A model generated the notes under the pieces. The model saw nothing but the letters and a program-made list of their open reading frames with translations. It had not been told where the DNA came from and made no database searches. Of a stretch of 64,000 nt of DNA, positions 39,511 to 52,021 are shown piece after piece; within the stretch, counting starts at the first letter, position 1, and every line of letters begins with the position of its first letter. The stretch spans positions 1,798,001-1,862,000 of the forward strand of contig NZ_CP067099.1 of assembly GCF_016618195.1 (NCBI RefSeq). The letters are read 5' to 3'. This stretch comes from Providencia manganoxydans (GTDB lineage: Bacteria > Pseudomonadota > Gammaproteobacteria > Enterobacterales > Enterobacteriaceae). The position numbers were made by a program, and so were the translations under genes.

Positions 39511-40865
39511 CAAACTCCTTTCAACCCGTGATCCGTACTGCCGAGACACATCCGTTGACATGGCGCTTGCGCGATGACAATCAACCTGTTTGGTTGGATG
39601 AGTACCGCAGTAAAAACGGATATAAAGGTGTAGAGCGTGCACTTAAAGGCATGGCTCCTGATGAAGTGGTTAACTTAGTCAAAGACGCTGGCTTAAAAGG
39701 TCGCGGTGGTGCAGGTTTCTCCACTGGTCTGAAATGGAGCCTGATGCCAAAAGACGAAAACATGAAACTACGTTACTTTTTATGTAACGCAGATGAAATG
39801 GAACCGGGCACATATAAAGACCGCCTTTTGATGGAACAACTGCCACATTTATTAGTTGAAGGCATGATCATCGGGGCATTTGCACTCAAAGCTTACCGTG
39901 GTTATATCTTCTTGCGTGGCGAATATGTTGAGGCAGCAAAACATCTGCGTCATGCCATCGAAGAAGCAAAAGCTGCGGGTCTGCTTGGCAAAAATATTTT
40001 GGGTTCTGGCTTTGATTTCGAACTGTTTGTGCATACAGGCGCCGGTCGTTATATTTGTGGTGAAGAAACTGCACTGATTAACTCCCTTGAAGGTCGTCGT
40101 GCTAACCCTCGCTCAAAACCACCGTTCCCTGCGACATCCGGTGCATGGGGCAAGCCAACCTGTGTAAATAACGTTGAAACTATCTGTAACGTACCTGCGA
40201 TTTTAGAGCATGGTGACCAGTGGTATATCAACTTAAGCGCAGGTAAGAGCAAAGATGCCGGCACCAAATTGATGGGCTTCTCTGGCCGCGTTAAAAATCC
40301 GGGGTTGTGGGAGCTGCCATTTGGCACCACAGCACGTGAAGTGCTAGAGGACTACGCGGGTGGCATGCGCGATGGTTTGACCCTAAAAGCATGGCAACCG
40401 GGTGGTGCAGGTACGGACTTCCTGACAGGTGATCACCTTGATCTACCAATGGATTTTGAATCTATCGGTAAAGCAGGGAGCCGTTTAGGTACGGCATTAG
40501 CTATGGCTGTTGATAACGAAATCAACATGGTCTCTTTAGTTCGCAACCTTGAAACTTTCTTTGCTCGTGAGTCATGTGGTTGGTGTACACCTTGTCGCGA
40601 TGGCTTGCCATGGAGCGTGAAAATTTTACAAGCGTTGGAAAAAGGAGAAGGGCAACCGGGGGATATTGAAACGTTAGAGCAGTTGTGTCGTTTCTTAGGT
40701 CCGGGTAAAACCTTCTGTGCTCATGCACCGGGTGCGGTTGAGCCTTTACAGAGCGCCATCAAATATTTCCGTGAAGAATTTGAAGCGGGTATCTCGCAAA
40801 AAGATCTGCGCAATATTGCCCAGATAGCCGGTATCCAACCCAACTTGCTGAAACAGCGTTGGTAA
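39507..40865 (+). CDS. nuoF: NADH-quinone oxidoreductase subunit F (NADH/FMN site, cluster N3)
   Basis: NuoF binds NADH and FMN and passes electrons to cluster N3. The 452-residue protein has the glycine-rich [13 protein letters not shown] (62-74), [13 protein letters not shown] (178-190), and the N3 ligands Cys357, Cys360, Cys363 (ESCGWCTPC) and Cys404. The ATG overlaps the nuoE stop. A 68-99 bp gap, depending on the nuoG start, follows. Confidence 0.98.
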   Translation: MTNSFQPVIRTAETHPLTWRLRDDNQPVWLDEYRSKNGYKGVERALKGMAPDEVVNLVKDAGLKGRGGAGFSTGLKWSLMPKDENMKLRYFLCNADEMEPGTYKDRLLMEQLPHLLVEGMIIGAFALKAYRGYIFLRGEYVEAAKHLRHAIEEAKAAGLLGKNILGSGFDFELFVHTGAGRYICGEETALINSLEGRRANPRSKPPFPATSGAWGKPTCVNNVETICNVPAILEHGDQWYINLSAGKSKDAGTKLMGFSGRVKNPGLWELPFGTTAREVLEDYAGGMRDGLTLKAWQPGGAGTDFLTGDHLDLPMDFESIGKAGSRLGTALAMAVDNEINMVSLVRNLETFFARESCGWCTPCRDGLPWSVKILQALEKGEGQPGDIETLEQLCRFLGPGKTFCAHAPGAVEPLQSAIKYFREEFEAGISQKDLRNIAQIAGIQPNLLKQRW

Positions 40866-40954
40866 CGCTTTTGCGAATGAGCAACCGCAAAAGTTATTTT
40901 TCACGAAGAACGTATTTTTGATTAACGCCTGCTTTGAGCGGGCCTTTGGGAAGC

Positions 40955-43687
40955 ATGCTGACTATGGCTACAATATATGTAGACGGCAAAGAATATGACG
41001 TAAACGGGTCTGAAAACCTGTTACAAGCCTGCCTTTCTCTGGGGCTAGATATTCCTTATTTTTGCTGGCATCCGGCGCTGGGAAGCGTTGGCGCTTGCCG
41101 CCAGTGTGCGGTTAAGCAATATCAAAACGCGGATGACACCCGCGGTCGTCTCGTTATGTCCTGTATGACACCCGCAACGGAAGGTACTTACATCTCTATT
41201 GACGATGAAGAAGCCAAACAATTCCGTGAAAGTGTCGTTGAATGGTTAATGACCAACCACCCACATGACTGTCCAGTCTGTGAGGAAGGTGGTAACTGCC
41301 ATCTGCAAGATATGACGGTGATGACCGGTCATAATATGCGTAAATATCGTTTCACGAAACGTACTCACATTAATCAGGATCTAGGGCCTTTCATCAGTCA
41401 TGAGATGAACCGCTGTATCGCCTGTTATCGTTGTGTGCGTTATTATAAAGACTACGCTGATGGCACTGACTTAGGCGTATATGGTGCACATAACTATGTT
41501 TACTTCGGACGTACGGAAGATGGTACGTTAGAGAGCGAATTCTCCGGTAACCTCGTTGAAGTTTGTCCTACAGGTGTCTTTACCGATAAAACTCACTCAG
41601 AACGCTATAACCGTAAATGGGATATGCAGTTCGCACCGGGTATTTGCCAACAGTGCAGTATCGGCTGTAATACCAGCCCAGGTGAGCGCTATGGTGAACT
41701 TCGCCGTATCGAAAACCGTTATAACGGTTCAGTAAACCACTATTTCTTATGTGACCGCGGTCGTTTTGGTTACGGCTACGTTAACCGCAAAGATAGGCCA
41801 CGTCAGCCACTCTTAAATAAAGAGGGTGTTAAGCAAGTTGTTTCTGCAATCGAAGCAATGCAAAGTGGTGCACAAATAATCAATCAAGCGAAAAAAGTGA
41901 TTGGTATTGGTTCGCCGCGCGCGAGCATCGAAAGCAACTATGCTTTACGTGCATTAGTGGGTGCAGAAAACTTCTACTCAGGTGTTTCGGCTGATGAACA
42001 ACGTCGCCTTGAGTTGATGCAAAATATCTTACAAAACGGTGGTGTTTATACGCCTAGCCTACGTGAAGTTGAAGGCTATGATGCGGTGCTGGTATTGGGT
42101 GAAGACTTAACTCAAACTGGTGCGCGCATGGCACTTTCCGTTCGCCAAGCTGTAAAAGGCAAAGCACGCGAAATGGCAGCAGCACAGAAAGTCGCTGATT
42201 GGCAAATCGCCGCGATCATGAATATCGGTCAACATGCTAAATATCCACTGTTTATCACTAACGTTGATGATACTCGCTTAGATGATATTGCGGCATTTAA
42301 CTATCGTGCGCCAGTCGCTGATCAAGCGCGCTTTGGTTTCGCCATTGCGAATATGATCAATGGTGATGCACCCGCAGTTGCTGATTTACCAGCTGATTTA
42401 AAAGCCAAAGTAGAAACCATCGCACAAGCGCTGGCAGGGGCTAAAAAACCATTGATTATCAGTGGTAGCCACTCGGCAAGTGATGCCATGATCCAAGCCG
42501 CTGCAAACGTTGCCTTTGCACTGAAAGCGAAAGGTGCACAAGTTGGTTTATCTTACCTTGCATCGCATGCAAATAGCTTCGGTTTAGCCATGATGAAAGC
42601 GCAATCATTAGATAGCGCATTTGCGCGTATTAACGCGAACGAAGCTGACGTTGCTATCGTAATGGAAAATGACCTTTATCGTCATAGCAGTGTCAATGTC
42701 GTTGATAGTGCACTGGCTAAATTGAAACACTTGATTGTTGCTGATCATCAACACACTGACATCATGGATAAAGCGTCATTGATTTTGCCAGCTGCAAGCT
42801 TCGCAGAAGCCGATGGGACTTTAATCAACCAAGAAGGCCGTGCACAACGTTTCTTCCAAGTGTTTGATCCATCTTTCTACGACAAATCTATCGTGATGAA
42901 CGAAAGCTGGCGTTGGTTGCATTCTCTGCAAACGGAAGCACAAGAACGTGACGCTGACTGGTCTCAACTTGATCATGTGATTGCGGATTGTGTTGCGGCA
43001 CTGCCACAGTTCGCCGGTATTGTTGATGCAGCACCGAAAGCGTCTTTCCGCATTCGTGGCCAGAAGTTAGCACGTGAACCACATCGTTACAGTGGTCGTA
43101 CTGCAATGTTGGCAAATCAATCAGTCCATGAGCAACGTCAACCGCAAGATAAAGACACTGCGTTTGCCTTCTCAATGGAAGGTAACAACAGCCCAACGGC
43201 ACCACGTCAGCAAATTCCATTTGCATGGGCACCTGGTTGGAACTCACCACAAGCTTGGAACAAATTCCAAAGCGAAGTCGGTGGGCATCTACGTTTCGGT
43301 GATCCGGGTGTGCGTCTGTTTAATTCAACTGAAGCTAAATTGGCTTATTTCACTGATATTCCAGCGGCTTATCATGCAACTGAAGCACAGTGGGTGGTTG
43401 CGCCTTATTATCATCTGTTCGGCAGTGATGAAATGTCACAACGTTCAGAGGTGATCCAAGAGCGTATGCCTGAGCCTTATGTGATGTTGAATGCACAAGA
43501 TGCAGCAGCTCTCGGTTTGGGTGCTGGCGCTAAAGCGGAATTCAGTCATCAAGGTCAAGCTTTCAATTTGACTGTACGTTTAAGCCAAAATCTGTCGAGT
43601 GGTCAAATCGGTCTGCCTTTGGGGATGCCAGGTATTGCACCAGCAATGGCGGGTGTGTCAGTCAATAATCTACGGAGGGGTGCATGA
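40955..43687 (+). CDS. nuoG: NADH-quinone oxidoreductase subunit G
   Basis: NuoG is the largest subunit, carrying N1b, N4, N5 and, in enterobacteria, N7. The N-terminal ferredoxin domain has [20 protein letters not shown]; then come [13 protein letters not shown] (His/Cys ligands of N5), [12 protein letters not shown] (N4) and the molybdopterin-like domain starting near CQQCSIGC (N7). I start at ATG 40955 ([11 protein letters not shown]), matching the E. coli N-terminus, after GGGAAG; an in-frame TTG lies at 40934. The 910 residues compare with 908 in E. coli. Confidence 0.96.
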   Translation: MLTMATIYVDGKEYDVNGSENLLQACLSLGLDIPYFCWHPALGSVGACRQCAVKQYQNADDTRGRLVMSCMTPATEGTYISIDDEEAKQFRESVVEWLMTNHPHDCPVCEEGGNCHLQDMTVMTGHNMRKYRFTKRTHINQDLGPFISHEMNRCIACYRCVRYYKDYADGTDLGVYGAHNYVYFGRTEDGTLESEFSGNLVEVCPTGVFTDKTHSERYNRKWDMQFAPGICQQCSIGCNTSPGERYGELRRIENRYNGSVNHYFLCDRGRFGYGYVNRKDRPRQPLLNKEGVKQVVSAIEAMQSGAQIINQAKKVIGIGSPRASIESNYALRALVGAENFYSGVSADEQRRLELMQNILQNGGVYTPSLREVEGYDAVLVLGEDLTQTGARMALSVRQAVKGKAREMAAAQKVADWQIAAIMNIGQHAKYPLFITNVDDTRLDDIAAFNYRAPVADQARFGFAIANMINGDAPAVADLPADLKAKVETIAQALAGAKKPLIISGSHSASDAMIQAAANVAFALKAKGAQVGLSYLASHANSFGLAMMKAQSLDSAFARINANEADVAIVMENDLYRHSSVNVVDSALAKLKHLIVADHQHTDIMDKASLILPAASFAEADGTLINQEGRAQRFFQVFDPSFYDKSIVMNESWRWLHSLQTEAQERDADWSQLDHVIADCVAALPQFAGIVDAAPKASFRIRGQKLAREPHRYSGRTAMLANQSVHEQRQPQDKDTAFAFSMEGNNSPTAPRQQIPFAWAPGWNSPQAWNKFQSEVGGHLRFGDPGVRLFNSTEAKLAYFTDIPAAYHATEAQWVVAPYYHLFGSDEMSQRSEVIQERMPEPYVMLNAQDAAALGLGAGAKAEFSHQGQAFNLTVRLSQNLSSGQIGLPLGMPGIAPAMAGVSVNNLRRGA

Positions 43688-44664
43688 TGGATTGGATATC
43701 CCCAGAAGTGATGGAAGTGTTAATTTCCATTCTTAAGTCGATTGTCATCCTATTGGTTGTCGTTACCTGTGGTGCGTACATGAGTTTGGGTGAACGTCGT
43801 ATTCTCGGCTTATTCCAAAACCGTTACGGTCCTAACCGTGTTGGACCTTTTGGCATGGGGCAATTAATTGCCGACATGTTCAAAATGTTGTTCAAAGAAG
43901 ACTGGATCCCACAGTTTGCGGACAAAAAAATCTTTACGCTAGCGCCAGTGATTGCATTCTGCTCACTGTTCCTTGCGTTTGCTATCGTTCCGGTTAGCCC
44001 AACATGGCACGTTGCAGACTTGAATATCGGGATCTTATTCTTCCTGATGATGGCAGGTCTGGCTGTTTATGCGGTGCTATTCGCGGGTTGGTCAAGTAAC
44101 AACAAATACTCACTGCTCGGTGCAATGCGTGCATCTGCACAAACGGTGAGTTATGAAGTGTTCTTAGGTCTATCACTGATGGGTGTGGTTGCTCAAGCAG
44201 GCTCATTTAACCTGATTGATATCGTCAATTCACAAGAAGGCATGTGGAACGTTATTCCACAATTCTTCGGTTTTGTGACCTTTGCGATAGCCGGTGTTGC
44301 GGTATGTCACCGTCATCCATTTGACCAACCAGAAGCAGAGCAAGAAATCGCCGATGGTTACCACGTAGAATATTCAGGTATGAAATTCGGCCTGTTCTTC
44401 GTGGGTGAGTATATCGGTATTGTGACCGTTTCTGCGCTGATCGTGACACTGTTCTTTGGTGGCTGGCATGGTCCATTCTTGCCGTCGTTCCTGTGGTTTG
44501 CGATTAAGACTGCCTTCTTCATGATGATGTTTATCTTGATCCGTGCATCTTTACCGCGTCCGCGTTATGACCAAGTGATGTCCTTTGGCTGGAAAATTTG
44601 TCTGCCACTGACGCTGCTTAACCTGCTGGGTACCGCAGCAGTCATTTTATATAATGCTCAGTAA
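43687..44664 (+). CDS. nuoH: NADH-quinone oxidoreductase subunit H
   Basis: NuoH is the membrane subunit (ND1) that forms much of the quinone chamber. The 325-residue protein, the same length as E. coli, has eight to nine helices and conserved loops [27 protein letters not shown] and [20 protein letters not shown] with the charged residues of the E-channel. The start ATG 43687 overlaps the nuoG stop by one base; ATG 43684 is also in frame. Confidence 0.97.
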   Translation: MDWISPEVMEVLISILKSIVILLVVVTCGAYMSLGERRILGLFQNRYGPNRVGPFGMGQLIADMFKMLFKEDWIPQFADKKIFTLAPVIAFCSLFLAFAIVPVSPTWHVADLNIGILFFLMMAGLAVYAVLFAGWSSNNKYSLLGAMRASAQTVSYEVFLGLSLMGVVAQAGSFNLIDIVNSQEGMWNVIPQFFGFVTFAIAGVAVCHRHPFDQPEAEQEIADGYHVEYSGMKFGLFFVGEYIGIVTVSALIVTLFFGGWHGPFLPSFLWFAIKTAFFMMMFILIRASLPRPRYDQVMSFGWKICLPLTLLNLLGTAAVILYNAQ

Positions 44665-44678
44665 GGGGTGATTGAACC

Positions 44679-45221
44679 ATGACATTGAAAGATTTATTGG
44701 TCGGTTTCGGCACTCAAGTACGCAGTATTTGGTTAGTTGGATTACATGCGTTCCAAAAACGTGAAACACAAATGTATCCTGAAGAGCCTGTGTACCTGCC
44801 ACCCCGTTACCGTGGTCGGATCGTACTAACTCGTGATCCAGATGGCGAAGAGCGTTGTGTTGCTTGTAACTTGTGTGCGGTTGCTTGCCCTGTAGGCTGC
44901 ATCTCATTGCAAAAAGCAGAACATGAAGATGGTCGCTGGTATCCTGAATTTTTCCGCGTTAACTTCTCACGCTGCATTTTCTGTGGTTTGTGTGAAGAGG
45001 CTTGCCCGACAACGGCTATCCAATTAACGCCTGACTTTGAAATGGGTGAATGGCGTCGTCAGGATCTTGTTTACGAGAAAGATGACTTATTAATTTCAGG
45101 TCCGGGTAAATATCCTGATTATAACTTTTACCGTAAATCGGGTATGGCGATTGCAGGTAAAGACAAAGGTGAAGCGGATAACGAAGCCAAACCGATTAAC
45201 GTCAAAGACCTGTTGCCATAA
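44679..45221 (+). CDS. nuoI: NADH-quinone oxidoreductase subunit I (clusters N6a/N6b)
   Basis: NuoI is an 8Fe ferredoxin-like subunit linking NuoG to NuoB. The 180-residue protein has both CxxCxxCxxxCP motifs: Cys60, 63, 66, 70 and Cys99, 102, 105, 109. It is a peripheral protein attached by an N-terminal amphipathic helix. Confidence 0.98.
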   Translation: MTLKDLLVGFGTQVRSIWLVGLHAFQKRETQMYPEEPVYLPPRYRGRIVLTRDPDGEERCVACNLCAVACPVGCISLQKAEHEDGRWYPEFFRVNFSRCIFCGLCEEACPTTAIQLTPDFEMGEWRRQDLVYEKDDLLISGPGKYPDYNFYRKSGMAIAGKDKGEADNEAKPINVKDLLP

Positions 45222-45233
45222 GGAGCGATATTC

Positions 45234-45779
45234 ATGGAATTTACATTTTATATCGCCGGTCTGGTTGCTGTATTAGCAACTTTGAGGGTGATAACCAATA
45301 CTAACCCGGTACATGCGTTGTTGTATCTGGTTGTTTCTTTGCTGGCACTGTCCATGGTGTTCTTTTCACTCGGCGCGTACTTCGCGGGTGCATTAGAAAT
45401 CATCGTGTATGCAGGTGCCATTATGGTGTTGTTTGTGTTCGTCGTGATGATGCTCAACCTCGGACGCTCTGTACAAGAGCAAGAGCGTGAGTGGTTAGCG
45501 CCAAAAAATTGGATCGGGCCGGCAATTTTGTCTCTGGTTCTATTAGCGCTACTGATTTATGGCATCACTAGCTTGTCATACCAAGAAGGTATTGCAGGTA
45601 CGGTGATCAGTGCAAAAGAAGTGGCTATCAGCCTGTTTGGACCTTATGTCCTCGCGGTTGAATTAGCGTCACTGCTGTTGCTTGCTGGTCTCGTGGTTGC
45701 GTTCCACGTCGGTCGTGACCGCTACGAAAACGGCGCTGACATTGTTAGCAATGCCAATGCAAATGCGGAGGAACAATAA
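45234..45779 (+). CDS. nuoJ: NADH-quinone oxidoreductase subunit J
   Basis: NuoJ (ND6) is a five-helix membrane subunit; the third helix with [20 protein letters not shown] contains the pi-bulge implicated in coupling. At 181 residues it fits the family. Its final TAA overlaps the nuoK ATG by one base (TAATG). Confidence 0.97.
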   Translation: MEFTFYIAGLVAVLATLRVITNTNPVHALLYLVVSLLALSMVFFSLGAYFAGALEIIVYAGAIMVLFVFVVMMLNLGRSVQEQEREWLAPKNWIGPAILSLVLLALLIYGITSLSYQEGIAGTVISAKEVAISLFGPYVLAVELASLLLLAGLVVAFHVGRDRYENGADIVSNANANAEEQ

Positions 45780-46081
45780 TGATACCTCTTCAACATGGTC
45801 TGATTTTAGCGGCGATTTTATTTGTAATGGGACTAAGCTGTCTTGTTATCCGCCGTAATTTGCTGTTCATGCTGATCGGACTGGAAATCATGATTAACTC
45901 AACTGCGTTAGCTTTCGTTGTCGCAGGGAGTTTCTGGGGGCAACCAGACGGCCAAATTATGTACATTTTGGCCATTGCGCTGGCTGCTGCGGAGGCGAGT
46001 ATTGGATTGGCGTTGTTACTGCAACTCCATCGTCATCGTCAGAACCTGAATATTGATAAAGTCAGTGAGATGCGCGGATGA
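45779..46081 (+). CDS. nuoK: NADH-quinone oxidoreductase subunit K
   Basis: NuoK (ND4L) is a 100-residue, three-helix subunit with the conserved membrane glutamates in [14 protein letters not shown] (Glu36) and [12 protein letters not shown] (Glu72), which lie on the proton path. The stop overlaps the nuoL start (ATGA). Confidence 0.97.
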   Translation: MIPLQHGLILAAILFVMGLSCLVIRRNLLFMLIGLEIMINSTALAFVVAGSFWGQPDGQIMYILAIALAAAEASIGLALLLQLHRHRQNLNIDKVSEMRG

Positions 46082-47934
46082 ACTTACTCTATTTAACCAT
46101 TTTGCTGCCACTACTGGGGTCTGTGCTACTCGCATTTTCCCGCGGTCGTTGGTCAGAAAATGTTTCAGCTATTATTGGTGCTGGGGTAGTCGGCCTTGCA
46201 GCAGTTGTTGCACTGTATGTGGGTATTGAGTTTTTAGAACAACCTGTACTTGCAAACGGCGCATATCCTCCGTATACCGAGCTGCTTTGGACTTGGATGT
46301 CAGTGGGTGACTTTAATATCCCATTTAGTCTTCGCCTTGATGGCCTCTCACTGACAATGTTAGGTGTTGTGACAGGGGTTGGCTTCTTGATCCACGTGTA
46401 CGCTTCTTGGTATATGCGTGGCGAAGAAGGCTATTCACGTTTCTTTACCTACACGAACCTGTTTATCGCGAGTATGGTGGTTTTAGTCCTCGCTGATAAT
46501 ATGATGCTGATGTATCTAGGTTGGGAAGGGGTAGGGCTGTGCAGTTACCTATTGATTGGTTTCTACTATACCAATCCAGATAACGGCAAAGCCGCGATGA
46601 AAGCTTTCTTTGTAACCCGTGTTGGTGATGTGTTCTTAGCTATCGGTATGTTTATTCTGTGGAATGAACTGGGTACCTTGAATTTCAGCGAAATGGCTGT
46701 TCTGGCACCACAAAAAATGGCGGAAGGCGGCACAGCAATCACATGGGCAACCTTAATGATCTTAGGTGGTGCGGTAGGTAAATCTGCCCAGTTGCCACTA
46801 CAGACATGGTTAGCTGATGCGATGGCAGGTCCAACTCCAGTTTCTGCACTGATCCACGCAGCAACCATGGTGACTGCGGGTGTATATCTTGTCGCGCGTA
46901 CTCACGCGTTGTTCTTGATGGCACCTGAAATTCTACATTTAGTCGGTATTGTTGGTGGTGTGACGCTGCTATTTGCAGGCTGTGCTGCATTGGTACAAAC
47001 CGATATCAAACGTGTACTTGCTTATTCAACCATGAGTCAAATCGGTTATATGTTCTTGGCGCTTGGTGTGCAAGCATGGGATGCGGCAATTTTCCACCTG
47101 ATGACTCACGCTTTCTTTAAAGCGTTACTGTTCTTGTCAGCGGGTTCGGTGATCATTGCATGTCATCACGAACAAAATATTTTCAAAATGGGTGGGTTGC
47201 GTAAGCAAATCCCTTACGTCTACGCTGTGATGTTAATTGGTGGAAGTGCATTGGCGGCATTGCCTCTGTTTACCGCTGGTTTCTACAGTAAAGATGCGAT
47301 TTTATGGGGTGCTGAAGTTGATGGGCAAACCGTTCTGTTATGGGCCGGCCTCATCGGTGCACTGCTAACCGCAATGTATACCTTCCGTATGATTTTCATC
47401 GCCTTCCACGGCGAAGCGAAAATCAAAGCGCACAAGGTCAAAGGCTTTACTCACTCTGTACCACTGGGCATTTTAGCTATTCTAGCAACATTTATTGGTG
47501 CACAAATCCACCAGCCGCTAGAAGGTGTTTTCCCTGTTAACCCGCTAGAGCATGAAGCTGGCAAACTACAGTTGGAAATCCTTTCAGGTAGTCTCGCGGT
47601 TATCGGTCTGTTGATTGTGACATTCATTTATCTGTTCAGACGTTCTATCGCAACAGGCATCGCTAAAAGCGCGCCGGGCCGTTTCTTCTCTACGTGGTGG
47701 TATCACGCGTGGGGCTTTGATTGGCTGTACGATGTTGTCTTTGTGAAACCTTTCAAAGGTGTAGCATGGTTGCTGGAAAGCGATCCAATTAACTCATTGA
47801 TGAATTTACCTGCTTGTTTGTCTCGTTGGGCAAATAAAGGGTTAGCAGTGAGTGAAAACGGTCAAGTCCGTTGGTATGTTGCCTCATTGGGGCTGGGTGC
47901 AGTGCTGATTCTTGCTCTGCTGCTTTTGGTTTAA
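46078..47934 (+). CDS. nuoL: NADH-quinone oxidoreductase subunit L
   Basis: NuoL (ND5) is the distal antiporter-like proton-pumping subunit with a long lateral helix at its C-terminus. The 618-residue protein has [19 protein letters not shown] (with the conserved Glu), [38 protein letters not shown], and the C-terminal helix region after residue 510. A 19-bp gap leads to nuoM. Confidence 0.97.
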   Translation: MNLLYLTILLPLLGSVLLAFSRGRWSENVSAIIGAGVVGLAAVVALYVGIEFLEQPVLANGAYPPYTELLWTWMSVGDFNIPFSLRLDGLSLTMLGVVTGVGFLIHVYASWYMRGEEGYSRFFTYTNLFIASMVVLVLADNMMLMYLGWEGVGLCSYLLIGFYYTNPDNGKAAMKAFFVTRVGDVFLAIGMFILWNELGTLNFSEMAVLAPQKMAEGGTAITWATLMILGGAVGKSAQLPLQTWLADAMAGPTPVSALIHAATMVTAGVYLVARTHALFLMAPEILHLVGIVGGVTLLFAGCAALVQTDIKRVLAYSTMSQIGYMFLALGVQAWDAAIFHLMTHAFFKALLFLSAGSVIIACHHEQNIFKMGGLRKQIPYVYAVMLIGGSALAALPLFTAGFYSKDAILWGAEVDGQTVLLWAGLIGALLTAMYTFRMIFIAFHGEAKIKAHKVKGFTHSVPLGILAILATFIGAQIHQPLEGVFPVNPLEHEAGKLQLEILSGSLAVIGLLIVTFIYLFRRSIATGIAKSAPGRFFSTWWYHAWGFDWLYDVVFVKPFKGVAWLLESDPINSLMNLPACLSRWANKGLAVSENGQVRWYVASLGLGAVLILALLLLV

Positions 47935-47953
47935 TTAAGGGACACATTGCGCC

Positions 47954-49474
47954 ATGCTATTACCTTGGCTAATACTCATTCCCTTCATCGGAGGCCTGCT
48001 AAGTTGGCAGGCTGACCGATTCAGCCATCGTGCACCTCGTTGGGTTGCGCTGGCTTCAATGGGAATAACATTAATATTATCAATCCAGCTGTGGTTGCAG
48101 GGAGATTATTCTCTGGCAAACCCACAAGGCATCCCACAATGGCAAGCCGTATTCTTTATGCCGTGGATCCCATCGCTGGGGATTAATTTCCATCTTGCTA
48201 TTGATGGTTTATCGCTACTGATGGTGGTATTGACCGCGATTATGGGTGCTTTCTCAGTACTCAGTTCATGGAGCGAAAACCAAGCTAACCAAGGTGCTTA
48301 TCACTTTAACCTGTTGTGGATTATTGCAGGGGTGATGGGGATCTTTACGGCTGTTGACCTGTTTTTATTCTTCTTCTTTTGGGAAATGATGTTGATCCCA
48401 ATGTACTTCCTGATTGCGAACTGGGGGCACAAAGGGGCAGAAAACAGACAACATATTAATGCAGCAACTAAGTTCTTTATCTACACACAAGCCAGCGGCT
48501 TGATTATGTTAGTGTCGATTGTTGGATTAGCATTAGTCCACTTCGGTGATACTAGCGTGTGGACATTTAACTACAATGAGTTGCTTGGCACTCAGATGTC
48601 TAGCACTGTTGGCTTTATGCTAATGTTAGGTTTCTTTATTGCCTTTGCAGTGAAAATGCCGTTAGTTCCATTCCATGGGTGGATGGCAGATACGCAAGAA
48701 CAGTCTCCAACGGCGGGTTCTGTTGATATCTCAGGTATCATGTTGAAGACAGCCGCTTATGGCTTGCTGCGCTTCACTTTACCTCTGTTCCCTGAAGCGT
48801 CTATTGAATTCACACCAATTGCGATGACACTCGGTGTGATCAGCATCTTCTATGGTGCTTGGTTAGCGTTTAAACAGACGGATATCAAACGATTAGCTGC
48901 CTACAGTAGCTTGTCTCACATGGGATTTGTCACTGTTGCTATCTATGCAAGTTCAGTACTTGCGTACCAAGGTGCGGTGATCCAAATGATCACCAATGGT
49001 CTGTCAGGTGCGGCATTGATTATTATCAGTGGCCAGCTGTATGAACGCACACAGACTCGTGATATGCGCATGATGGGCGGCTTGTGGAAACGGATCAAAT
49101 GGTTACCGGGTTTGTCACTGTTTTTTGCTGCTGCAACATTAGGTATGCCGGGAACAGGTAACTTTATCGGTGAATTTATGATCCTGTTCGGTACATTCAG
49201 CCAGTTCACCTTAGTGACTTGCATTATGGTCTTTGGTGTGGTGTTTGCGTCTGTTTACTCATTGTGGATGATGCAACAAACTTACTATGGTACACCAAAG
49301 TCCGAAAGCGAAATGAAAGGGTTAACTGCACGTGAATTTGGTGTGCTGCTAGCTCTGGCTGTATTACTGGTTATCATCGGTTTCTTCCCTCAACCGCTGT
49401 TAGATACTTCAGCGGGTGCGATGGAAACATTACATAACCTGTACACTGCTTCACTTACAACATTAAGGCCGTAA
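47954..49474 (+). CDS. nuoM: NADH-quinone oxidoreductase subunit M
   Basis: NuoM (ND4) is a 14-helix antiporter-like pump subunit. The 506-residue protein has FFFWEMMLIPMYFLIANWG with the key membrane glutamate, and KMPLVPFHGWMADTQEQSPTAGSVDISGIMLKTAAYGL with the central lysine. It follows nuoL directly and is 6 bp before nuoN. Confidence 0.97.
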   Translation: MLLPWLILIPFIGGLLSWQADRFSHRAPRWVALASMGITLILSIQLWLQGDYSLANPQGIPQWQAVFFMPWIPSLGINFHLAIDGLSLLMVVLTAIMGAFSVLSSWSENQANQGAYHFNLLWIIAGVMGIFTAVDLFLFFFFWEMMLIPMYFLIANWGHKGAENRQHINAATKFFIYTQASGLIMLVSIVGLALVHFGDTSVWTFNYNELLGTQMSSTVGFMLMLGFFIAFAVKMPLVPFHGWMADTQEQSPTAGSVDISGIMLKTAAYGLLRFTLPLFPEASIEFTPIAMTLGVISIFYGAWLAFKQTDIKRLAAYSSLSHMGFVTVAIYASSVLAYQGAVIQMITNGLSGAALIIISGQLYERTQTRDMRMMGGLWKRIKWLPGLSLFFAAATLGMPGTGNFIGEFMILFGTFSQFTLVTCIMVFGVVFASVYSLWMMQQTYYGTPKSESEMKGLTAREFGVLLALAVLLVIIGFFPQPLLDTSAGAMETLHNLYTASLTTLRP

Positions 49475-49480
49475 TTCGCC

Positions 49481-50944
49481 ATGACAATAACACCTCAACA
49501 ATTGATCGCAATACTCCCGCTGTTGATCGTCGGATTGACGGCGGTGGTTGTGATGCTGTCCATTGCGTGGCGACGCGATCATCTAACAAGTGCCACATTG
49601 ACAGTATTTGGCTTCGCAGTTGCGCTGCTATCACTGTTCTTTATTGCTGATAGTTTGCCAATGGAAGTCACTCAGCTTATTCGTGTTGATGGCTATGCAA
49701 TGTTCTACACTGCACTAGTCTTGATTGCGGGTATGGCAACAAGCATCTTCGCCTTCCATTGGTTGGAAGGTTTCAACGACAACAGAGATGAATTTCATTT
49801 GCTGCTGACAATTGCAGTGGCAGGTGGCGTATTACTTTCAATGTCTAACCACATGGCATCAATGTTCATTGGTATCGAGCTGATTTCGTTACCTCTGTTC
49901 GGCTTAGTGGCTTACACATTTGAGCGTAAACGTTCGCTGGAGGCAGGTATCAAGTATATGGTGCTATCTGCTGCCGCTTCTTCTTTCTTGTTGTTTGGTA
50001 TCGCGTTACTGTATGCAGAATCAGGTAGCCTGAGCTTCTCTGCGGTGGGCCAGAGCCTCACTGACAGCCAAATCCATGCCCCACTTGTATTAGTCGGTCT
50101 AGGTATGCTGATCGTTGGGTTTGGTTTCAAACTGTCTCTGTTCCCATTCCAATTATGGACACCTGATGTTTATCAAGGCGCACCAGCTCCTGTAGCGGCA
50201 TTCTTAGCAACAGGCAGTAAGATAGGGATCTTTGCCGTATTGATGCGTATCTTTATGGAAGCACCAGCAGCGCAAAGTAATACCTTAGCGATTGTGGTAA
50301 GTGTGATAGCGATAGCATCTATTCTGTTTGGTAACTTGTTGGCTATCACTCAGAAAAGTGCAAAACGTCTGCTTGGTTACTCATCAATTTCGCATATGGG
50401 ATACCTGCTTGTTGCGTTAGTTGCATTACGCGTTGACCCAATTGCATCGCAAGTGACAGTGGCTATTTATTTAGCAGGCTATTTATTTGCAAGTTTAGGT
50501 GCGTTTGGTGTGATTAGTATTGTATCTAGCCCGTACCGTGGTGATGACCAAGACGATATAAGTGCTTTCCGTGGTCTGTTCTGGCACAAGCCAGTATTAG
50601 CCACTGTGCTAACCGTGATGATGCTTTCTTTAGCAGGGGTGCCGATTACATTAGGATTTATTGGTAAATTCTATGTGATTATCTCTGCGGTGAATGCGGA
50701 ACTATGGTGGTTAACTGGTGCAGTCGTTGTTGGTAGCGCTATTGGTTTGTTCTATTACCTACGCTTTATGGCAAGCTTGTATAGCCGTGATGCAGAGCAT
50801 GCAGATCGTTATACTGGTCCTGCAAAAGCCACTTTTGGTACTGTTGTAGCAGTAATTTGCGCTATCATCGTTATCCTAATGGGTGTATGGCCACAACCTC
50901 TGATCAATATCGCTTCAAGTGCATTAGCAGTAATTAGTTTGTAA
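49481..50944 (+). CDS. nuoN: NADH-quinone oxidoreductase subunit N
   Basis: NuoN (ND2) is the third antiporter-like subunit. The 487-residue protein includes [18 protein letters not shown] (conserved Glu) and [31 protein letters not shown] (Lys-containing helix 7-8). It is the last gene of nuoA-N and is followed by a terminator that also abuts the toxin gene xaxB on the other strand. Confidence 0.97.
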   Translation: MTITPQQLIAILPLLIVGLTAVVVMLSIAWRRDHLTSATLTVFGFAVALLSLFFIADSLPMEVTQLIRVDGYAMFYTALVLIAGMATSIFAFHWLEGFNDNRDEFHLLLTIAVAGGVLLSMSNHMASMFIGIELISLPLFGLVAYTFERKRSLEAGIKYMVLSAAASSFLLFGIALLYAESGSLSFSAVGQSLTDSQIHAPLVLVGLGMLIVGFGFKLSLFPFQLWTPDVYQGAPAPVAAFLATGSKIGIFAVLMRIFMEAPAAQSNTLAIVVSVIAIASILFGNLLAITQKSAKRLLGYSSISHMGYLLVALVALRVDPIASQVTVAIYLAGYLFASLGAFGVISIVSSPYRGDDQDDISAFRGLFWHKPVLATVLTVMMLSLAGVPITLGFIGKFYVIISAVNAELWWLTGAVVVGSAIGLFYYLRFMASLYSRDAEHADRYTGPAKATFGTVVAVICAIIVILMGVWPQPLINIASSALAVISL

Positions 50945-50971
50945 TTAATACAGTTGATTATTGCTAAACAG

Positions 50972-51002
50972 AGCGGCTACCTTTGAGTAGCCGCTTTTTT
51001 TT
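50972..51002. terminator. Terminator of the nuo operon, shared with the convergent toxin gene
   Basis: A perfect 9-bp stem (AGCGGCTAC with GTAGCCGCT, 6-nt loop) is followed by eight T on the plus strand. The T run overlaps the stop codon of the minus-strand XaxB-like gene, so the stem also lies directly after that gene. Confidence 0.9.
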
Positions 51003-52008
51003 AATCGGCTAATTGGCGCTGATATTGATATTCTGTCTCAAGGATAAAATCCATAAAAGTATTACAAGATTTTATCGCTTTATGGATATCCATTATTTCT
51101 TCATTTAAACAATGATTTATATAATCAATCCATTGTTGTAAATAACTCTGTAGCTGTTGGAAGTTTTCGATAATACTGTTTTTATTTTTTTCTATTTTCG
51201 TGACATCACCGGCTAATGTCAGTAAATAATCCAGTTTATTACTACGTTCACTATATTCTCTAGCTTGTTCCCTTAAAACAAATAACTGGTCGGTTAAATA
51301 TAATCGAGCATCAACGAGTTTCATGAAATCTAAGCCATTATCAATAATAACCAAAAGACGTTTGGCACAATCGATCGCTAATTTTATCAAATCTTTCTTT
51401 GACGGTGGAATATCCATTGACTCAATGACAGAAATCTCTGGAAAAATTTTATCAAACATATCAGAAAGTCGATAATTTAATATGACTTCTTCAGCCTTAA
51501 TAATAATATTCATATCTTGAGTGAATTCTGCTGTCTTTTTATTATTGTTTTCAATGGATATTAAAAGATTTGCTTTTTTCTGAGTATAATAATGGTGTTT
51601 TAGTTGATTTATTTCATCAAGTTCCAATACTGATAGAAAATCGATAGTTGTACGCAATGGTGTCTTTAATTTGATAATTTCATCTTTAAGATCAGCAAGG
51701 TCATCAATAAACTCGATGGTTTCTAGTTCATTGAGGCTTTTTTGATATTGATTGGTTTCATGATATGCGAAACTATTGTACATAGTACTGTTTATGATGT
51801 AGCGAGTTTTTAATTTCATGATAGGGAGTGAGTTTCTAACTAACTCATTTAGATGACTGGCTTGGTTAGATATTCTTTTTATTTGATTGAAAATAATAGG
51901 GTCATAATTAATAATGCTTTGATTATAATTTTTAATTTTATTAGTTAGCATTCTTACTTGATAAATTTCAATTTTAGGTAAAACAGGAGTCGTTGCAATA
52001 GTATACAT
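51001..52008 (-). CDS. XaxB-like subunit of a binary alpha-pore-forming toxin
   Basis: This 335-residue, almost wholly alpha-helical protein has no signal peptide and long heptad-rich helices. It directly follows the XaxA-like gene (13-bp gap). In Xenorhabdus (XaxAB) and Yersinia (YaxAB), the B component is the shorter protein, is encoded second, and drives membrane insertion of the hetero-oligomeric pore. Length and the region VDARLYLTDQLFVLREQAREY (about 235-255) fit my knowledge of XaxB, but sequence conservation in this family is low. The start ATG has AAAGGTAAT upstream. It could alternatively be another helical-bundle toxin partner. Confidence 0.7.
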   Translation of the reverse strand: MYTIATTPVLPKIEIYQVRMLTNKIKNYNQSIINYDPIIFNQIKRISNQASHLNELVRNSLPIMKLKTRYIINSTMYNSFAYHETNQYQKSLNELETIEFIDDLADLKDEIIKLKTPLRTTIDFLSVLELDEINQLKHHYYTQKKANLLISIENNNKKTAEFTQDMNIIIKAEEVILNYRLSDMFDKIFPEISVIESMDIPPSKKDLIKLAIDCAKRLLVIIDNGLDFMKLVDARLYLTDQLFVLREQAREYSERSNKLDYLLTLAGDVTKIEKNKNSIIENFQQLQSYLQQWIDYINHCLNEEIMDIHKAIKSCNTFMDFILETEYQYQRQLAD

Positions 52009-52021
52009 ATGATTACCTTTA

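Noticed and set aside
43074..43454. 126-codon plus-strand ORF inside nuoG
   Set aside because: Lies wholly within the conserved nuoG coding sequence in another frame.
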